A stretch of 37,948 bases of DNA from assembly GCA_017940605.1 (NCBI GenBank), contig JAGAYF010000033.1, forward strand, positions 1 to 37,948. Reading direction: 5' to 3'. The position numbers and the translations under genes are program-made. Source of the DNA: Bacteroidaceae bacterium (lineage in GTDB: Bacteria; Bacteroidota; Bacteroidia; Bacteroidales; Bacteroidaceae). Positions 9,753 through 19,504 of this stretch are shown here, in pieces. Position 1 is the first letter of the stretch. The number at the start of each line of letters is the position of its first letter. Below the pieces are notes generated by a model. That model had not been told where the DNA came from, ran no database searches, and worked only from the letters and a program-made list of their open reading frames with translations.

Positions 9753-12434
9753 ATGAGATACATGTCCAAGACGTATTGGTTGTGCCTGCTGCTTTTCCCC
9801 TTGTCGGCATGGGCACAGTTGCGCCCCGTGGGGCTGCGAGTAGAACACATGACAAATCCCTCGGTCGTCGACACCAGAGTGCCGCGCCTGTCGTGGATCA
9901 ACCTTCCCTCGTCGGCCCAGGCACGGGGTGAGGTGCAGACGGCCTATGCCATTGAGGTGGCATCCAGCCGCGAGGCCTTGCTGGATGGTCGGGCCGACAT
10001 GTGGCGGTCGGGGCGGTGCAGGTCGGCCGAATCCTGCCTGATACCCTATGCCGGCACGGCCCTGAAGAGCACTGACGAGTGTTGGTGGCGCGTGCGCGTG
10101 TGGGACGGTCGCGGCCGTGCCTCGTCGTGGAGCGAGCCGGCGCACTGGGGCATGGGACTGCTGGACTCTTCCGATTGGCAGGCGCAGTGGATTGGCGCTC
10201 CCTTTGACGGGGCGGCTCCGTTGCTGCGCAAGGCTTTTTCGGTCAGGGGGAAGGTGAAGCGTGCCAAGGCTTACGTTTCCGGCCTGGGCTATTTTGAAAT
10301 GTATGTCAACGGCCGGCGCGTGGGCGACGACTGCCTCGTGCCCAATTTTACCAACTATACCTACCGGCCGGGCCTGGACCATGACCGAGTGCCCATTGAC
10401 GTGGAGTTTTCGCAGTACCGGGTGCTGTACCTCGGGTATGACATTACGGATTTGTTGCAGCCCGGGCGCAATGCCATGGGAGTGGTGCTGGGCAACGGTT
10501 TCTATGAATGCAATAAGACGTGGGTGAAGCGGTTTGGCAAGCCCTGCCTGCTGTGCCAGGTGCTGCTGGAGTATGCCGACGGTGGCCGTGAGTGGCTGGT
10601 GAGCGATACCTCATGGAAAGCAAGGCCTTCGGCCATCGTTGTCAACGGGCCGTATACCGGCGAGGTGTATGACGCGCGCCGTGAGACACCGCAGTGGGCC
10701 ACCGTGCAGGCCGACGAGGCCTCATGGGCGCAGGCCGTTCCGGCCGAAGCCCCCATGGGAAAGCTGACGACGCAGACATCGCCTGCCGACAAGGTGACCG
10801 AGGTGCTGCGCCCCCTGTCGTTGCAGCGGTTGGCCGACGGGAGCATTGAAGTGGACTTCGGCAAGGAGATTTCGGGCTGGATCAGGTTTCGGAACGTGAG
10901 CGGCAGGGTCGGCGACACGCTCAGGGTTAAATATGTGTGTGAATCGCCGCTGGGCGTGCAGGAATATATATTCAAGGGCGCGGAAACGGAAAGCTATGCG
11001 CCGCGTTTTACCTGGTATGTGTTCAGCAAGGCCGTCATTTCGGGCGTGGATCACCTGACGCAGGCGCAGCTCCAGGCCGAGGCGGTGAATACCGATGTGC
11101 CTCGTGCGGCGTGCTTCTCGTCGAGCAACCCGTTGTTTGACCGCATCAACGAGATATGGCAGCAGTCGCAGGTGGACAACATGCATGGCTGCATAGCCAG
11201 CGACTGTCCCCACCGCGAGCGCTCGCCCTATACGGGCGATGGCCAGGTGGCCATGACGACGGTCCTGCATAACTTTGATGCGGCGGCGTTCTATCAGAAG
11301 TGGATTCGCGACATGCGCGATGCGCAGGACAAACACACGGGCTATGAACCCAACGGAGCACCGTGGCAGGTGGGATGCGGCGGCGGCGTGGCCTGGGGCG
11401 CAGCCATGACGCTCATGCCGTGGGAGTTCTACAAGCATTACGGTGACCGCCGCATGTTGGAGGAGAGCTACGGGCCGATGAAGCGGCAGGCCGATTACAT
11501 GCTGGCTTGGATGACCTCCGACAGTACCATGAACCAGCAAATGGTAACGCCCGGAACGGACAAACCCTGCCGATGGCTGAACCTGGGAGACTGGTCGCCG
11601 GCGTTCGGACTGCCTGCCGATGAATTGGTACATACGTTCTACATGTGGCTGTGCCTTGACCATGTGGCGCGGGCCGCACGGGCCATGGACTCAACCGCCG
11701 ACGTGCAGCACTATCAGGCCTTGGCCGATGCCGTGTGGCGCGGATTCCACCGCAAGTTCTGGGATGGGGCGAAGCAAAGCTATGGCGATTTTGGCAGCAA
11801 TGTGTATGCGCTGCGCATGGGCGTTCCCGAGGACCGCTTGTCGGCAGTGAAGGCAACCTTGCGCAAGGAAATCATGGTGACATACAAGGGCCACATTAAC
11901 ACAGGCTTTGTGGCAGCCCGCTACTTCTTTGAAACGCTGGCCAGAAACGGCATGAACGATGTGGCATACGCCGCAATGAACCAGCGGGACTTCCCCAGTT
12001 TCGGCCACTGGCTTGCGCAGGGTGCGACAGTCACCTGGGAACAGTGGGACGGCGGCAATTCGCGCAACCATCCCATGTTTGGCGGCGGCTTGGTTTGGTT
12101 CTACCGCAACTTGGCGGGCGTGCAGGCCGACGAAGCGCGGCCGGGATTCCGTCATTTCAATGTTCGTCCGGTCTTGTGCAGCCAATTGGACAGCGTAAGC
12201 TATTCCCTGCAGACGCCCTACGGCGAAGTGCGCTCCACGGTGCGCAGGGTGGGCGCGAGGACGCGGCAGCAGGTGACCGTGCCCGTGGGAAGCACCGCCA
12301 GTGTTTGGCTGGGGAACGGCCTGACGCAGGATGTGCGCCGTCAGCTCAAGGCATACAAACTGAAGGCGCGGACGAAGGAAAATGGAGACGTTGTCGTGGA
12401 TGTCCCACAAGGCAGCTACACATTTTTATACTAG
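9753..12434 (+). CDS. secreted GH78 family alpha-L-rhamnosidase
   Basis: This enzyme should release terminal alpha-L-rhamnose from plant or bacterial polysaccharides or glycosides by an inverting mechanism, in the periplasm or at the cell surface. The start chosen is ATG 9753, giving 893 residues. An upstream in-frame TTG at 9741 is less likely because the predicted RNA start is just before it and the ATG gives a clean signal peptide (YWLCLLLFPLSAWAQ). After the signal comes the typical N-terminal GH78 segment (LRVEHMTNPSVVDTRVPRLS), then carbohydrate-binding beta domains, the (alpha/alpha)6 barrel and a C-terminal beta domain. The motif SDCPHRERSPYTGDGQ carries the likely general acid D496; TWEQWDGG carries the likely general base E763. 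There are no SusC/SusD genes nearby, so this is a stand-alone enzyme rather than part of a visible utilisation locus. Confidence 0.9.
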   Translation: MRYMSKTYWLCLLLFPLSAWAQLRPVGLRVEHMTNPSVVDTRVPRLSWINLPSSAQARGEVQTAYAIEVASSREALLDGRADMWRSGRCRSAESCLIPYAGTALKSTDECWWRVRVWDGRGRASSWSEPAHWGMGLLDSSDWQAQWIGAPFDGAAPLLRKAFSVRGKVKRAKAYVSGLGYFEMYVNGRRVGDDCLVPNFTNYTYRPGLDHDRVPIDVEFSQYRVLYLGYDITDLLQPGRNAMGVVLGNGFYECNKTWVKRFGKPCLLCQVLLEYADGGREWLVSDTSWKARPSAIVVNGPYTGEVYDARRETPQWATVQADEASWAQAVPAEAPMGKLTTQTSPADKVTEVLRPLSLQRLADGSIEVDFGKEISGWIRFRNVSGRVGDTLRVKYVCESPLGVQEYIFKGAETESYAPRFTWYVFSKAVISGVDHLTQAQLQAEAVNTDVPRAACFSSSNPLFDRINEIWQQSQVDNMHGCIASDCPHRERSPYTGDGQVAMTTVLHNFDAAAFYQKWIRDMRDAQDKHTGYEPNGAPWQVGCGGGVAWGAAMTLMPWEFYKHYGDRRMLEESYGPMKRQADYMLAWMTSDSTMNQQMVTPGTDKPCRWLNLGDWSPAFGLPADELVHTFYMWLCLDHVARAARAMDSTADVQHYQALADAVWRGFHRKFWDGAKQSYGDFGSNVYALRMGVPEDRLSAVKATLRKEIMVTYKGHINTGFVAARYFFETLARNGMNDVAYAAMNQRDFPSFGHWLAQGATVTWEQWDGGNSRNHPMFGGGLVWFYRNLAGVQADEARPGFRHFNVRPVLCSQLDSVSYSLQTPYGEVRSTVRRVGARTRQQVTVPVGSTASVWLGNGLTQDVRRQLKAYKLKARTKENGDVVVDVPQGSYTFLY

Positions 12435-12467
12435 TCTGGAAATCTCCTGTGCGGTTGGGGGAGTCCT

Positions 12468-12803
12468 TCAGGCCCATACCGTTTGCACCAAGAGCATGTA
12501 GGTGAGCGTTCCGCCCGCAATGGACAGCAGCATCTGGCGTTTCCAGGCGTGAAGCGCAACTGTGACGCCGATTCCCAGCAGTTCGGGTAACCCGTAGGGG
12601 CTTTGAAGGAAACTGACGTGGCGCAGACAGTAGACAATGAGCAGTGAAAACACGGAAAGAGGGAGCATGCGGCCCAGGTATTGCACGAAAGGCGGTGTCT
12701 TCCGCCCTGCCGGAAAAAACAGAAAGGGCAAAAACCGCGTCAGCATTGTTCCCAGAACGACGGCGGCAATGGTAATGATTTGCTGGAGCAGCGACATTTT
12801 CAT
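12468..12803 (-). CDS. azlD: AzlD family branched-chain amino acid export subunit
   Basis: This small membrane protein of 111 residues has about four hydrophobic helices and the AzlD pattern ([20 protein letters not shown] near the start, then [20 protein letters not shown]). AzlD proteins work with AzlC as two-component exporters of branched-chain amino acids or their analogues. The start is ATG 12803, which overlaps the azlC stop codon as ATGA, so the two are translationally coupled. Its 3' end faces the GH78 gene across only 33 bases, with no convincing terminator. The exact substrate cannot be told from sequence. Confidence 0.85.
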   Translation of the reverse strand: MKMSLLQQIITIAAVVLGTMLTRFLPFLFFPAGRKTPPFVQYLGRMLPLSVFSLLIVYCLRHVSFLQSPYGLPELLGIGVTVALHAWKRQMLLSIAGGTLTYMLLVQTVWA

Positions 12804-13501
12804 GCTGCGGCCCTCCTTTCCAGCGGTTTGCGTAAAAGGGTGATCAGAACCAGGATGCAGAGCATGGCGAGCAGGACAAATTGGTCCGGCCCCAGGACAA
12901 GCAGGCACAGAACCGATGTGCCGCCGCCAATCCACGCGCTGGTGTGGTCGCGCTCCTTGAACCATTGCTCCAAGAGGATGACAACGAACATGCTGGTCAT
13001 GACAAAATCGAGACCCTTGGTGTTAAAATGGATCATTCCGCCAAACAGGCCGCCGATTACCGCCCCGCTCACCCAATACAGCTGGTTCAGGAGCGTTACG
13101 TAGAACATAAACCAGCCGCGGTTGACCTGCGGCGGAATTTGCGCCGTGTAGTTGATGGAAAACGTCTCGTCGCACATGCCGTAGATGAGGTAAATCTTCT
13201 TCCGCCCCGTGCCGCGAAATCGGTCGAGCATGGAAATGCCGTAGAACAAGTGGCGTGCGTTGATCATGAGGGTCATGAGGAAGGCCTGGAGCGGGTTGAA
13301 TGAGGCCAGCAGCAGGTTGGCGGCCACAAACTCCATGCTTCCGGCAAAGATGGCCGCGCTCATGATGGCCGGATACCACACGCTGAACCCCAGAACGTTC
13401 ATATAGACACCGTAGGTGAGCCCCAGAAACCAGAACCCCGCGAAAATGGGGACGGTATAGGGGAAAGCGGTTTTCAGTGCGCGTAGTCGGACTCCGTCCA
13501 T
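12800..13501 (-). CDS. azlC: AzlC family branched-chain amino acid export permease
   Basis: This is the large subunit of the AzlCD exporter, 233 residues with several membrane helices. The family signature is clear ([15 protein letters not shown], then [20 protein letters not shown] and [14 protein letters not shown]). The open frame extends further upstream, but ATG 13501 ([15 protein letters not shown]) gives the normal family length, and a -7 box lies just upstream at 13537-13544, inside the longer frame. It is divergent from the GH20 gene, with 112 bases between the two starts. Confidence 0.88.
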   Translation of the reverse strand: MDGVRLRALKTAFPYTVPIFAGFWFLGLTYGVYMNVLGFSVWYPAIMSAAIFAGSMEFVAANLLLASFNPLQAFLMTLMINARHLFYGISMLDRFRGTGRKKIYLIYGMCDETFSINYTAQIPPQVNRGWFMFYVTLLNQLYWVSGAVIGGLFGGMIHFNTKGLDFVMTSMFVVILLEQWFKERDHTSAWIGGGTSVLCLLVLGPDQFVLLAMLCILVLITLLRKPLERRAAA

Positions 13502-13536
13502 CTTGTAAAAAATCGGTTGCAGTGCCAAAACGGGTG

Positions 13537-13544
13537 CAAAATTA
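13537..13544 (-). promoter_or_regulatory. -7 box of azlCD
   Basis: Read on the minus strand the site is TAATTTTG, fitting TAnnTTTG. It lies 35 bases upstream of the azlC ATG. I see no good TTG at the -33 distance, so this is a partial match supported mainly by its position. Confidence 0.5.
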
Positions 13545-13587
13545 CAGTTTTTCCGTCGCAGTCGGCCCTGAGCCGTCGTTTTTTGCT

Positions 13588-13595
13588 TATTTTTG
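13588..13595 (+). promoter_or_regulatory. -7 box of the GH20 gene
   Basis: TATTTTTG fits TAnnTTTG and ends 18 bases before the GH20 start at 13614. It is back to back with the azlCD box, 44 bases away, so the two transcripts share one short regulatory region. No clear -33 element is visible. Confidence 0.5.
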
Positions 13596-13613
13596 CAGCA
13601 AAATAACAAATAT

Positions 13614-15299
13614 ATGTCATTGAAATACGCGAAAATTCTGATTTTATGGGCCTCCTGCCTCTGTCCGTTGGGCTTGCAGGCCGAGTTGAACGCCTTGATT
13701 CCCATGCCGCAGCAGGTGCAGGAAGGCCAGGGCGAGTTTCTCCTGACCGATGGGCTGACAATCGGCTACAACCACAAGTCATTGCGCCCTGCCGCCGAGT
13801 ATCTGAAGGACAAGCTGGCCACGGCCACGGGCTATGGCGTGCGGGTGAAGAAGGGGAGCGGTACAATCAGCCTGCAACTGGCCGGCCAGCGCAATGATGC
13901 CGACGAAAGCTACACACTGACGGCCGACGGCAGCGGCGTGCATGTGACGGCGGCCGGCTACAAGGGCATCATCCACGGCATATCCACCTTGCGCCAGCTC
14001 CTGCCCCACGAAGTGGAGTCGGCGCGCGCCCAGACGGCCGTGAAATGGAGCGTTCCGTATGTCAAGATCAAGGACCGCCCCTCCTATGAGTGGCGCGGCC
14101 TCATGCTCGACCCTGCCCGCCACTTCTACACGATGGACGAGACGAAGCGATTCCTGGATATGATGTGCCTGTACAAGTTTTCCAAGTTCCATTGGCACTT
14201 AATCGATACCCAGGCTTGGCGAATAGAAATCAAGAAGTACCCCCTGCTGACGCAGAAGGGGGCATGGCGCAACCCCAACAGGGAAAAGATTGACTACGGC
14301 AGCGAAATGTGCGCCCAGGAATGGAACGACCCCAACATGCACCTGCCTCAGAACTTGATCAGGGTAGAAAACGGCGACACACTCTACGGAGGCTACTATT
14401 CGCAGAAGGAAATAGGCGAGATTGTGGCCTATGCGGCCGTGCGCGGCATAGATGTGGTGCCCGAAATCGACTTTCCGGGCCACAACCACAAGGCCACGCG
14501 CTGCTATGACTGGCTGTCGTGCCACCGCGACGGCCTGGACCCCCTGTGCGTGGGCAAGGATTCCGTCATCAAGTTCTGCCAGGATGTCTACAAAGAGATA
14601 TTCAAGCTCTTTCCCTATGAATACGTCGAGATAGGCGGCGACGAGGTGCGCCGCTACCGCTGGGAGACCTGCCCCAACTGCCAGGCGCGCATCCGGCGCG
14701 AGGGACTGAAGGACATCACCGAGTTGCAGGCGTGGTTTACGCGCACAATGGAGAAATACTTCAACCGCCACGGGCGCATGCTCATTGGTTGGGACGAGAT
14801 ACTTGAGGGCGGCGTGTCCAGGACCGCCACCGTCAACTGGTGGCGCGGCTACAAGGCCGGCGTGGTGCAGAAGGCCACCGACGGCGGCAACCAGGTCATT
14901 TGCTGCCCCACGACATTCTGCTACTTCGACTACGCACAAGACGACAGCACGTTGCAAAAACTGTATGAGGGCAACATAGTTCCCGCCCAGCTCACCCCCG
15001 CGCAGCTGCGGTTGGTAAAGGGGATGCAGGCCAACATATGGGGCGAGTACATTCCCACCGAGGCACGCATGCAGTTCATGGTGTTTCCGCGCGCCCTGGC
15101 CTTGGCCGAAAAGGCATGGAACACAACGACGCTGCGCCCCTGGACACAGTTTGCCGCCACCCTGACCGACCACCTGCCGCGCCTGCAGGCCATGGGTGTC
15201 AACTACCGTCCGCTGAAGGCGGGCTTTACCAACGGGTTCAACACGCGCCCCGTCCATCTGCGCACCACGGAAACGCCGTTGAACAAGCCCAAGAAGTAA
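13614..15299 (+). CDS. secreted GH20 family beta-N-acetylhexosaminidase
   Basis: This enzyme should remove terminal beta-linked GlcNAc or GalNAc from glycans such as mucin or N-glycans, using substrate-assisted catalysis. The start is ATG 13614, giving 561 residues; an upstream TTG at 13593 lies inside the promoter. A signal peptide (MSLKYAKILILWASCLCPLG) is followed by a GH20b-type N-terminal domain (about 27-145) and the catalytic barrel, opening with PSYEWRGLMLDPARHF. The catalytic pair is D343-E344 in EIGGDEVRR. Further family motifs are VPEIDFPGHNHKA and IGWDEILEGG. The protein ends soon after the barrel, with no visible C-terminal binding module. An intrinsic terminator follows. Confidence 0.94.
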   Translation: MSLKYAKILILWASCLCPLGLQAELNALIPMPQQVQEGQGEFLLTDGLTIGYNHKSLRPAAEYLKDKLATATGYGVRVKKGSGTISLQLAGQRNDADESYTLTADGSGVHVTAAGYKGIIHGISTLRQLLPHEVESARAQTAVKWSVPYVKIKDRPSYEWRGLMLDPARHFYTMDETKRFLDMMCLYKFSKFHWHLIDTQAWRIEIKKYPLLTQKGAWRNPNREKIDYGSEMCAQEWNDPNMHLPQNLIRVENGDTLYGGYYSQKEIGEIVAYAAVRGIDVVPEIDFPGHNHKATRCYDWLSCHRDGLDPLCVGKDSVIKFCQDVYKEIFKLFPYEYVEIGGDEVRRYRWETCPNCQARIRREGLKDITELQAWFTRTMEKYFNRHGRMLIGWDEILEGGVSRTATVNWWRGYKAGVVQKATDGGNQVICCPTTFCYFDYAQDDSTLQKLYEGNIVPAQLTPAQLRLVKGMQANIWGEYIPTEARMQFMVFPRALALAEKAWNTTTLRPWTQFAATLTDHLPRLQAMGVNYRPLKAGFTNGFNTRPVHLRTTETPLNKPKK

Positions 15300-15327
15300 A
15301 ACGCACAAGCGATTCCGCAGGCATATG

Positions 15328-15365
15328 TTCCGTTCCGGCCCTTGGCGGTCGGGGCGGAATTTTTT
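15328..15365 (+). terminator. intrinsic terminator of the GH20 gene
   Basis: A 13-bp stem, 15328-15340 with 15347-15359 and three G.T pairs, encloses a 6-base loop and is followed by six T at 15360-15365. It lies 28 bases after the GH20 stop. Confidence 0.85.
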
Positions 15366-15412
15366 GTGTCCGGTACTGAAAATGCGGCGCAGGGATGTGG
15401 CAAAGACGTTGC

Positions 15413-15527
15413 GGCCTGAAAATGGGAGAATAAGGCGTAAAGGATGGGCCGACGAGGCGCAAAAGGACGGCGTATGCGGCCCAAAAGATGGACCATCAAG
15501 GCGTAAAAACGCGGTCTTGCGCCTTGG
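15413..15527 (+). repeat. 22-bp-phased GGCGTAAAA array, copy B
   Basis: Five direct motifs start at 15413, 15434, 15456, 15478 and 15500, with spacings of 21, 22, 22 and 22 bp. They read GGCCTGAAAA, GGCGTAAAGG, GGCGCAAAAG, GGCCCAAAAG and GGCGTAAAAA. The last one is followed by an inverted motif TTGCGCC at 15517-15523. CAAGGCGTAA (15497-15506) pairs with 15518-15527 through ten pairs including one T.G. The array sits in the 365-bp gap between the convergent GH20 and GH2 genes. The rest of the gap holds the two terminators and nothing else I can recognise. Confidence 0.85.
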
Positions 15528-15586
15528 ATCTCTGTTCCTGACCCGAGAGGGAACTCTCTATGTGCTTGAGAATGTGCAGAAAATCA

Positions 15587-15629
15587 TTCCGTCTGCCGCT
15601 GGCTCATGGGCGCAGGGCGGCAGGCGGAA
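15587..15629 (-). terminator. probable terminator of the GH2 gene
   Basis: A 13-bp inverted repeat, 15587-15599 with 15617-15629 and one G.T pair, surrounds a 17-base loop. It lies 36 bases downstream of the GH2 stop on the minus strand and is followed there by GATTTTC. The short T-run and the long loop make it weaker than the other terminators in the window. Confidence 0.5.
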
Positions 15630-15664
15630 CGGGCCAATGGCGGAGTGGGTGTGTGGGCGGAGGG

Positions 15665-17779
15665 CTACCTGAGCTGCCGCCATGTCACCTCGTCGGACGT
15701 GCCGTCGGGGGCGACCACACGGAATGTGTCGCTGTCATGCTGGAACTTCAATGGGCCGAACCTGTAGATGACCCCTGTCGGCTCGCCGCTGCCCTGCATG
15801 GTGGCCACCTTTTGGCCGTTCTGGTAGAGGGTCAGGCTGGGGGCGTTGCTGTACACCTTGACCTGGACGGGCTTGCCGGCAGGCAGGGCGTGCATTCGCT
15901 TGGACGTGATGTGCACGGTGGTGGCTTGCTTGTTCCATGCTGCCTTGTACAGGTAGAACGGGTCTTTGCGCGTCTTCCTGTCACGCGTGATGAGCCCCTT
16001 GTCGTTCATGTACTTGCGCTCGGGGTTCTCGGTGAAGTTCACGCCGTCGTCGCTGTCCATGTACCCCTCGGTGCGGGCGGCCACGGGGAAGTCGAACAAT
16101 ATCCACAGCGAGGTGAAGTTGAGCCAAGGCATTTCCACAATTTGCCGCCAGTGGGTCTCGTGTATCAGGTTGCCGTATTCCTCGTAGTGGCGCGAGTCAT
16201 CCTTGCGCTTGGCCATGAGGGTCGAGTCCGTTGTGTGGCAGAAGGGGTTGATGCCGCCGCCGTATTCGGCAATGTTGCTCACGCGGCCCATGTCGCGCAC
16301 CGTGGTCATCTCCTTGGTCAGGTATTCAAAGTTGAATACCTTGTAGTACCATCCGTTGTATCGGTTTTCCGATACGTAGTCGGCCTGAAGCTGGTCGTAT
16401 CCCGGCATGCCCAGCACGCGGCAGTCGGTGAGGCCCACGTAGCGCTGCTTCTCCAGCCGCTTGGCGTGCAGGTACAGCTTGTTGCTCTCGCTGACGACCA
16501 GCGCAGGGTCGGTCTCGCCCTGCATGGACGCTTTCTTGCCGCGGTAGCGCACCTCGTTCCACAGTCCCCAGAAGCCAATGGACGGGTGGTTGTAGAGATT
16601 AATAATCATTTCCTCCAACTGTTGGTGCAGGTTCTTGAAGTAGTTGGGGCCTGCATGCGGTCCGCAGTCGTTGACCCAGGGAATCTCGGTCTGCACCATG
16701 ATGCCCAGGCTGTCGCACAGGCGGAACTCCAGGTCGCGGTGGGGGTAGTGGGCCAATCGCACGAAGTTGGCGCCCAGTTCCCTGACTACTTCGTAGTCGG
16801 CGCGTATGTTGTCGTCCGTCGGGGCGGATGCGCGCTCGTGCATGTCCTGGTGGATGGCCACTCCGCGCAGGGGATAGGGACGACCGTTGAGGAAGAAGCC
16901 CTTGTCCTTGTCCATGCGGAAGAATCGGTAGCCAATGGCGGTCTCGGCCTCGTCGAGCAGGCGGCCGCCCAGGGTGCTGAGCCGCAGTTGCACGGTGTAC
17001 AGGTAGGGATCGCTGAGTCCGTTCCACAGGTGGGGGTTATCCACGCTGAATGTGTGGCTGACGGTCTGTTCCTGGCCGGCGCGGAGTCGCAGGGTCTCCT
17101 TGCCCAGGTAGACGGAGTTGCCTGCCTTGTCTTTTAAAATGATGTCAAGCCGCAGCGAGCGGTTTCCGGAGGTGTTGACCACGTGGGTCTCCACCACTGT
17201 CTGGGCCTGGGCCGCTGTTACCGAGGGAGTGCTGACATGCAGGCGGTACAGCCCGAACTTTTCGGGGCTGAGGTACGCCTCGTTCATTTGCAGGAGGAAA
17301 ACTGGGTTGTGCAGGCCGTTGTTCTTGTTGAAGTCGGACGTGACGGGAGCGAGGGTGATGTCTTCGTGATTGTTGGTCTCGACCTCGATTTCGTTGTCGC
17401 CTGCATGGAGCAGACCGGTCAGGTTAACGCAAAAGGGCGTGTATCCCCCTTTGTGGTAGCGCAGCAGGTGTCCGCCCAGCGAGACCTGGGCTGCCTGGGC
17501 AGCACCTTGGAAGAGCAGGAACGTGGGCCGGCCTTGGTCGGCCTTGCCGATGTGGATCCGGCGCGTGTAGCGGGCCGTGCCCCGATAGTAGCGTTCGGAG
17601 TGGCCGTCGAGTGCGTTGCACGAGTGGGGCAGCGTTACTTGGTGGGGCGTTTCGCCCTGTTTGTTGAAATTCCAGTGGATTAGTTCCTTCTGCTGCCACC
17701 CTATGCGCTGGGCCGTGGCGTTGACGGGCAGGCACAGGCTGAAAAGCAGGGCTGCCGATAATTTTATAAGACGCATCAT
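15665..17779 (-). CDS. secreted GH2 family beta-galactosidase-like enzyme
   Basis: This is a retaining glycoside hydrolase, probably removing beta-linked galactose or a related sugar from glycans. The start chosen is ATG 17779 (MMRLIKLSAALLFSLCLPVN, a good signal peptide), giving 704 residues; a longer frame to 17830 runs through the -7 box. After the signal come a sugar-binding beta domain (about 25-175), an immunoglobulin-like domain (about 180-290) and the catalytic barrel (from about 295: GFFLNGRPYPLRGVAIHQD). The likely acid/base is E409 in GFWGLWNEV and the likely nucleophile E505 in SNIAEYGGG. The segment NDKGLITRDRKTRKDPFYLY is typical of Bacteroidota beta-galactosidases. It is shorter than E. 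coli LacZ and lacks its C-terminal domain 5. GH2 also contains beta-glucuronidases and mannosidases, so the substrate is an inference. Confidence 0.88.
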   Translation of the reverse strand: MMRLIKLSAALLFSLCLPVNATAQRIGWQQKELIHWNFNKQGETPHQVTLPHSCNALDGHSERYYRGTARYTRRIHIGKADQGRPTFLLFQGAAQAAQVSLGGHLLRYHKGGYTPFCVNLTGLLHAGDNEIEVETNNHEDITLAPVTSDFNKNNGLHNPVFLLQMNEAYLSPEKFGLYRLHVSTPSVTAAQAQTVVETHVVNTSGNRSLRLDIILKDKAGNSVYLGKETLRLRAGQEQTVSHTFSVDNPHLWNGLSDPYLYTVQLRLSTLGGRLLDEAETAIGYRFFRMDKDKGFFLNGRPYPLRGVAIHQDMHERASAPTDDNIRADYEVVRELGANFVRLAHYPHRDLEFRLCDSLGIMVQTEIPWVNDCGPHAGPNYFKNLHQQLEEMIINLYNHPSIGFWGLWNEVRYRGKKASMQGETDPALVVSESNKLYLHAKRLEKQRYVGLTDCRVLGMPGYDQLQADYVSENRYNGWYYKVFNFEYLTKEMTTVRDMGRVSNIAEYGGGINPFCHTTDSTLMAKRKDDSRHYEEYGNLIHETHWRQIVEMPWLNFTSLWILFDFPVAARTEGYMDSDDGVNFTENPERKYMNDKGLITRDRKTRKDPFYLYKAAWNKQATTVHITSKRMHALPAGKPVQVKVYSNAPSLTLYQNGQKVATMQGSGEPTGVIYRFGPLKFQHDSDTFRVVAPDGTSDEVTWRQLR

Positions 17780-17817
17780 GTGTGAATTTGTTGATATGAA
17801 AAGAATTGCAATGGCTG

Positions 17818-17825
17818 CAAAATTA
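17818..17825 (-). promoter_or_regulatory. -7 box of the GH2 gene
   Basis: On the minus strand the site reads TAATTTTG, fitting TAnnTTTG. It lies 38 bases upstream of the chosen GH2 start and supports ATG 17779 over the longer frame. No clear -33 element is seen. Confidence 0.5.
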
Positions 17826-17920
17826 CGCAAAATGGGCGGCGGAAAAATAAAAAATGTTCATTTTTTCGGGAAAAACGCAATTTATGGCGGCTCGCGTGTC
17901 GCCAAATCGCTGAAAAAGGG

Positions 17921-17928
17921 TATCTTTG
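17921..17928 (+). promoter_or_regulatory. -7 box of eno
   Basis: TATCTTTG matches TAnnTTTG. It predicts an RNA start near 17934 and a leader of about 55 bases, which is A-rich just before the ATG, as is common for Bacteroidota initiation without a Shine-Dalgarno sequence. The 210-bp gap between GH2 and eno contains nothing else I can identify. Confidence 0.6.
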
Positions 17929-17962
17929 CACGGATTTTCGGTATACGAAATGTTTTTCCTAA

Positions 17963-19300
<1,338 letters not shown>

Positions 19301-19342
19301 TCCGCAAGGCGGAATCAGTAGCATAACGATACAATGTTCTTT

Positions 19343-19381
19343 GTTCCAGTGCCGTTGGAAAACGGTGCTGGAACTTTTTTT
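19343..19381 (+). terminator. intrinsic terminator of eno
   Basis: A 14-bp stem, 19343-19356 (GTTCCAGTGCCGTT) with 19361-19374 and two G.T pairs, has a GGAA tetraloop and is followed by seven T. It begins 42 bases after the eno stop. Confidence 0.93.
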
Positions 19382-19447
19382 ATGTGTACCCCAAGGCTGT
19401 CGTTCTTTTCGGCGACTGTGCTGGTGGCGGTGCAGTGAAACAAAATG

Positions 19448-19479
19448 GCGGCCGCGTCTCAAGGCTGAGACGCGGCCGC
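19448..19479 (-). terminator. terminator hairpin of the POT transporter gene
   Basis: A perfect 14-bp inverted repeat, 19448-19461 with 19466-19479, encloses a 4-base loop. It lies 25 bases downstream of the transporter stop on the minus strand and is followed there by CATTTTGTTT. The stem is very GC-rich (it contains GCGGCCGC in both arms), so it should terminate despite the short T-run. Confidence 0.75.
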
Positions 19480-19504
19480 ATGGGTTTCTTACGACGGTGC
19501 GGCG

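Noticed and set aside
15413-15527. Arrays as ordinary transcription terminators
   Set aside because: A normal terminator is already present next to rpoC, GH20 and the ABC permease gene. The array motifs mostly point the same way and do not form stems, except for the final cap.
15560-17137. 525-codon open frame antisense to the GH2 gene
   Set aside because: The GH2 enzyme is complete with both catalytic glutamates. The antisense translation is a low-complexity run of Val, His, Leu and Gly.
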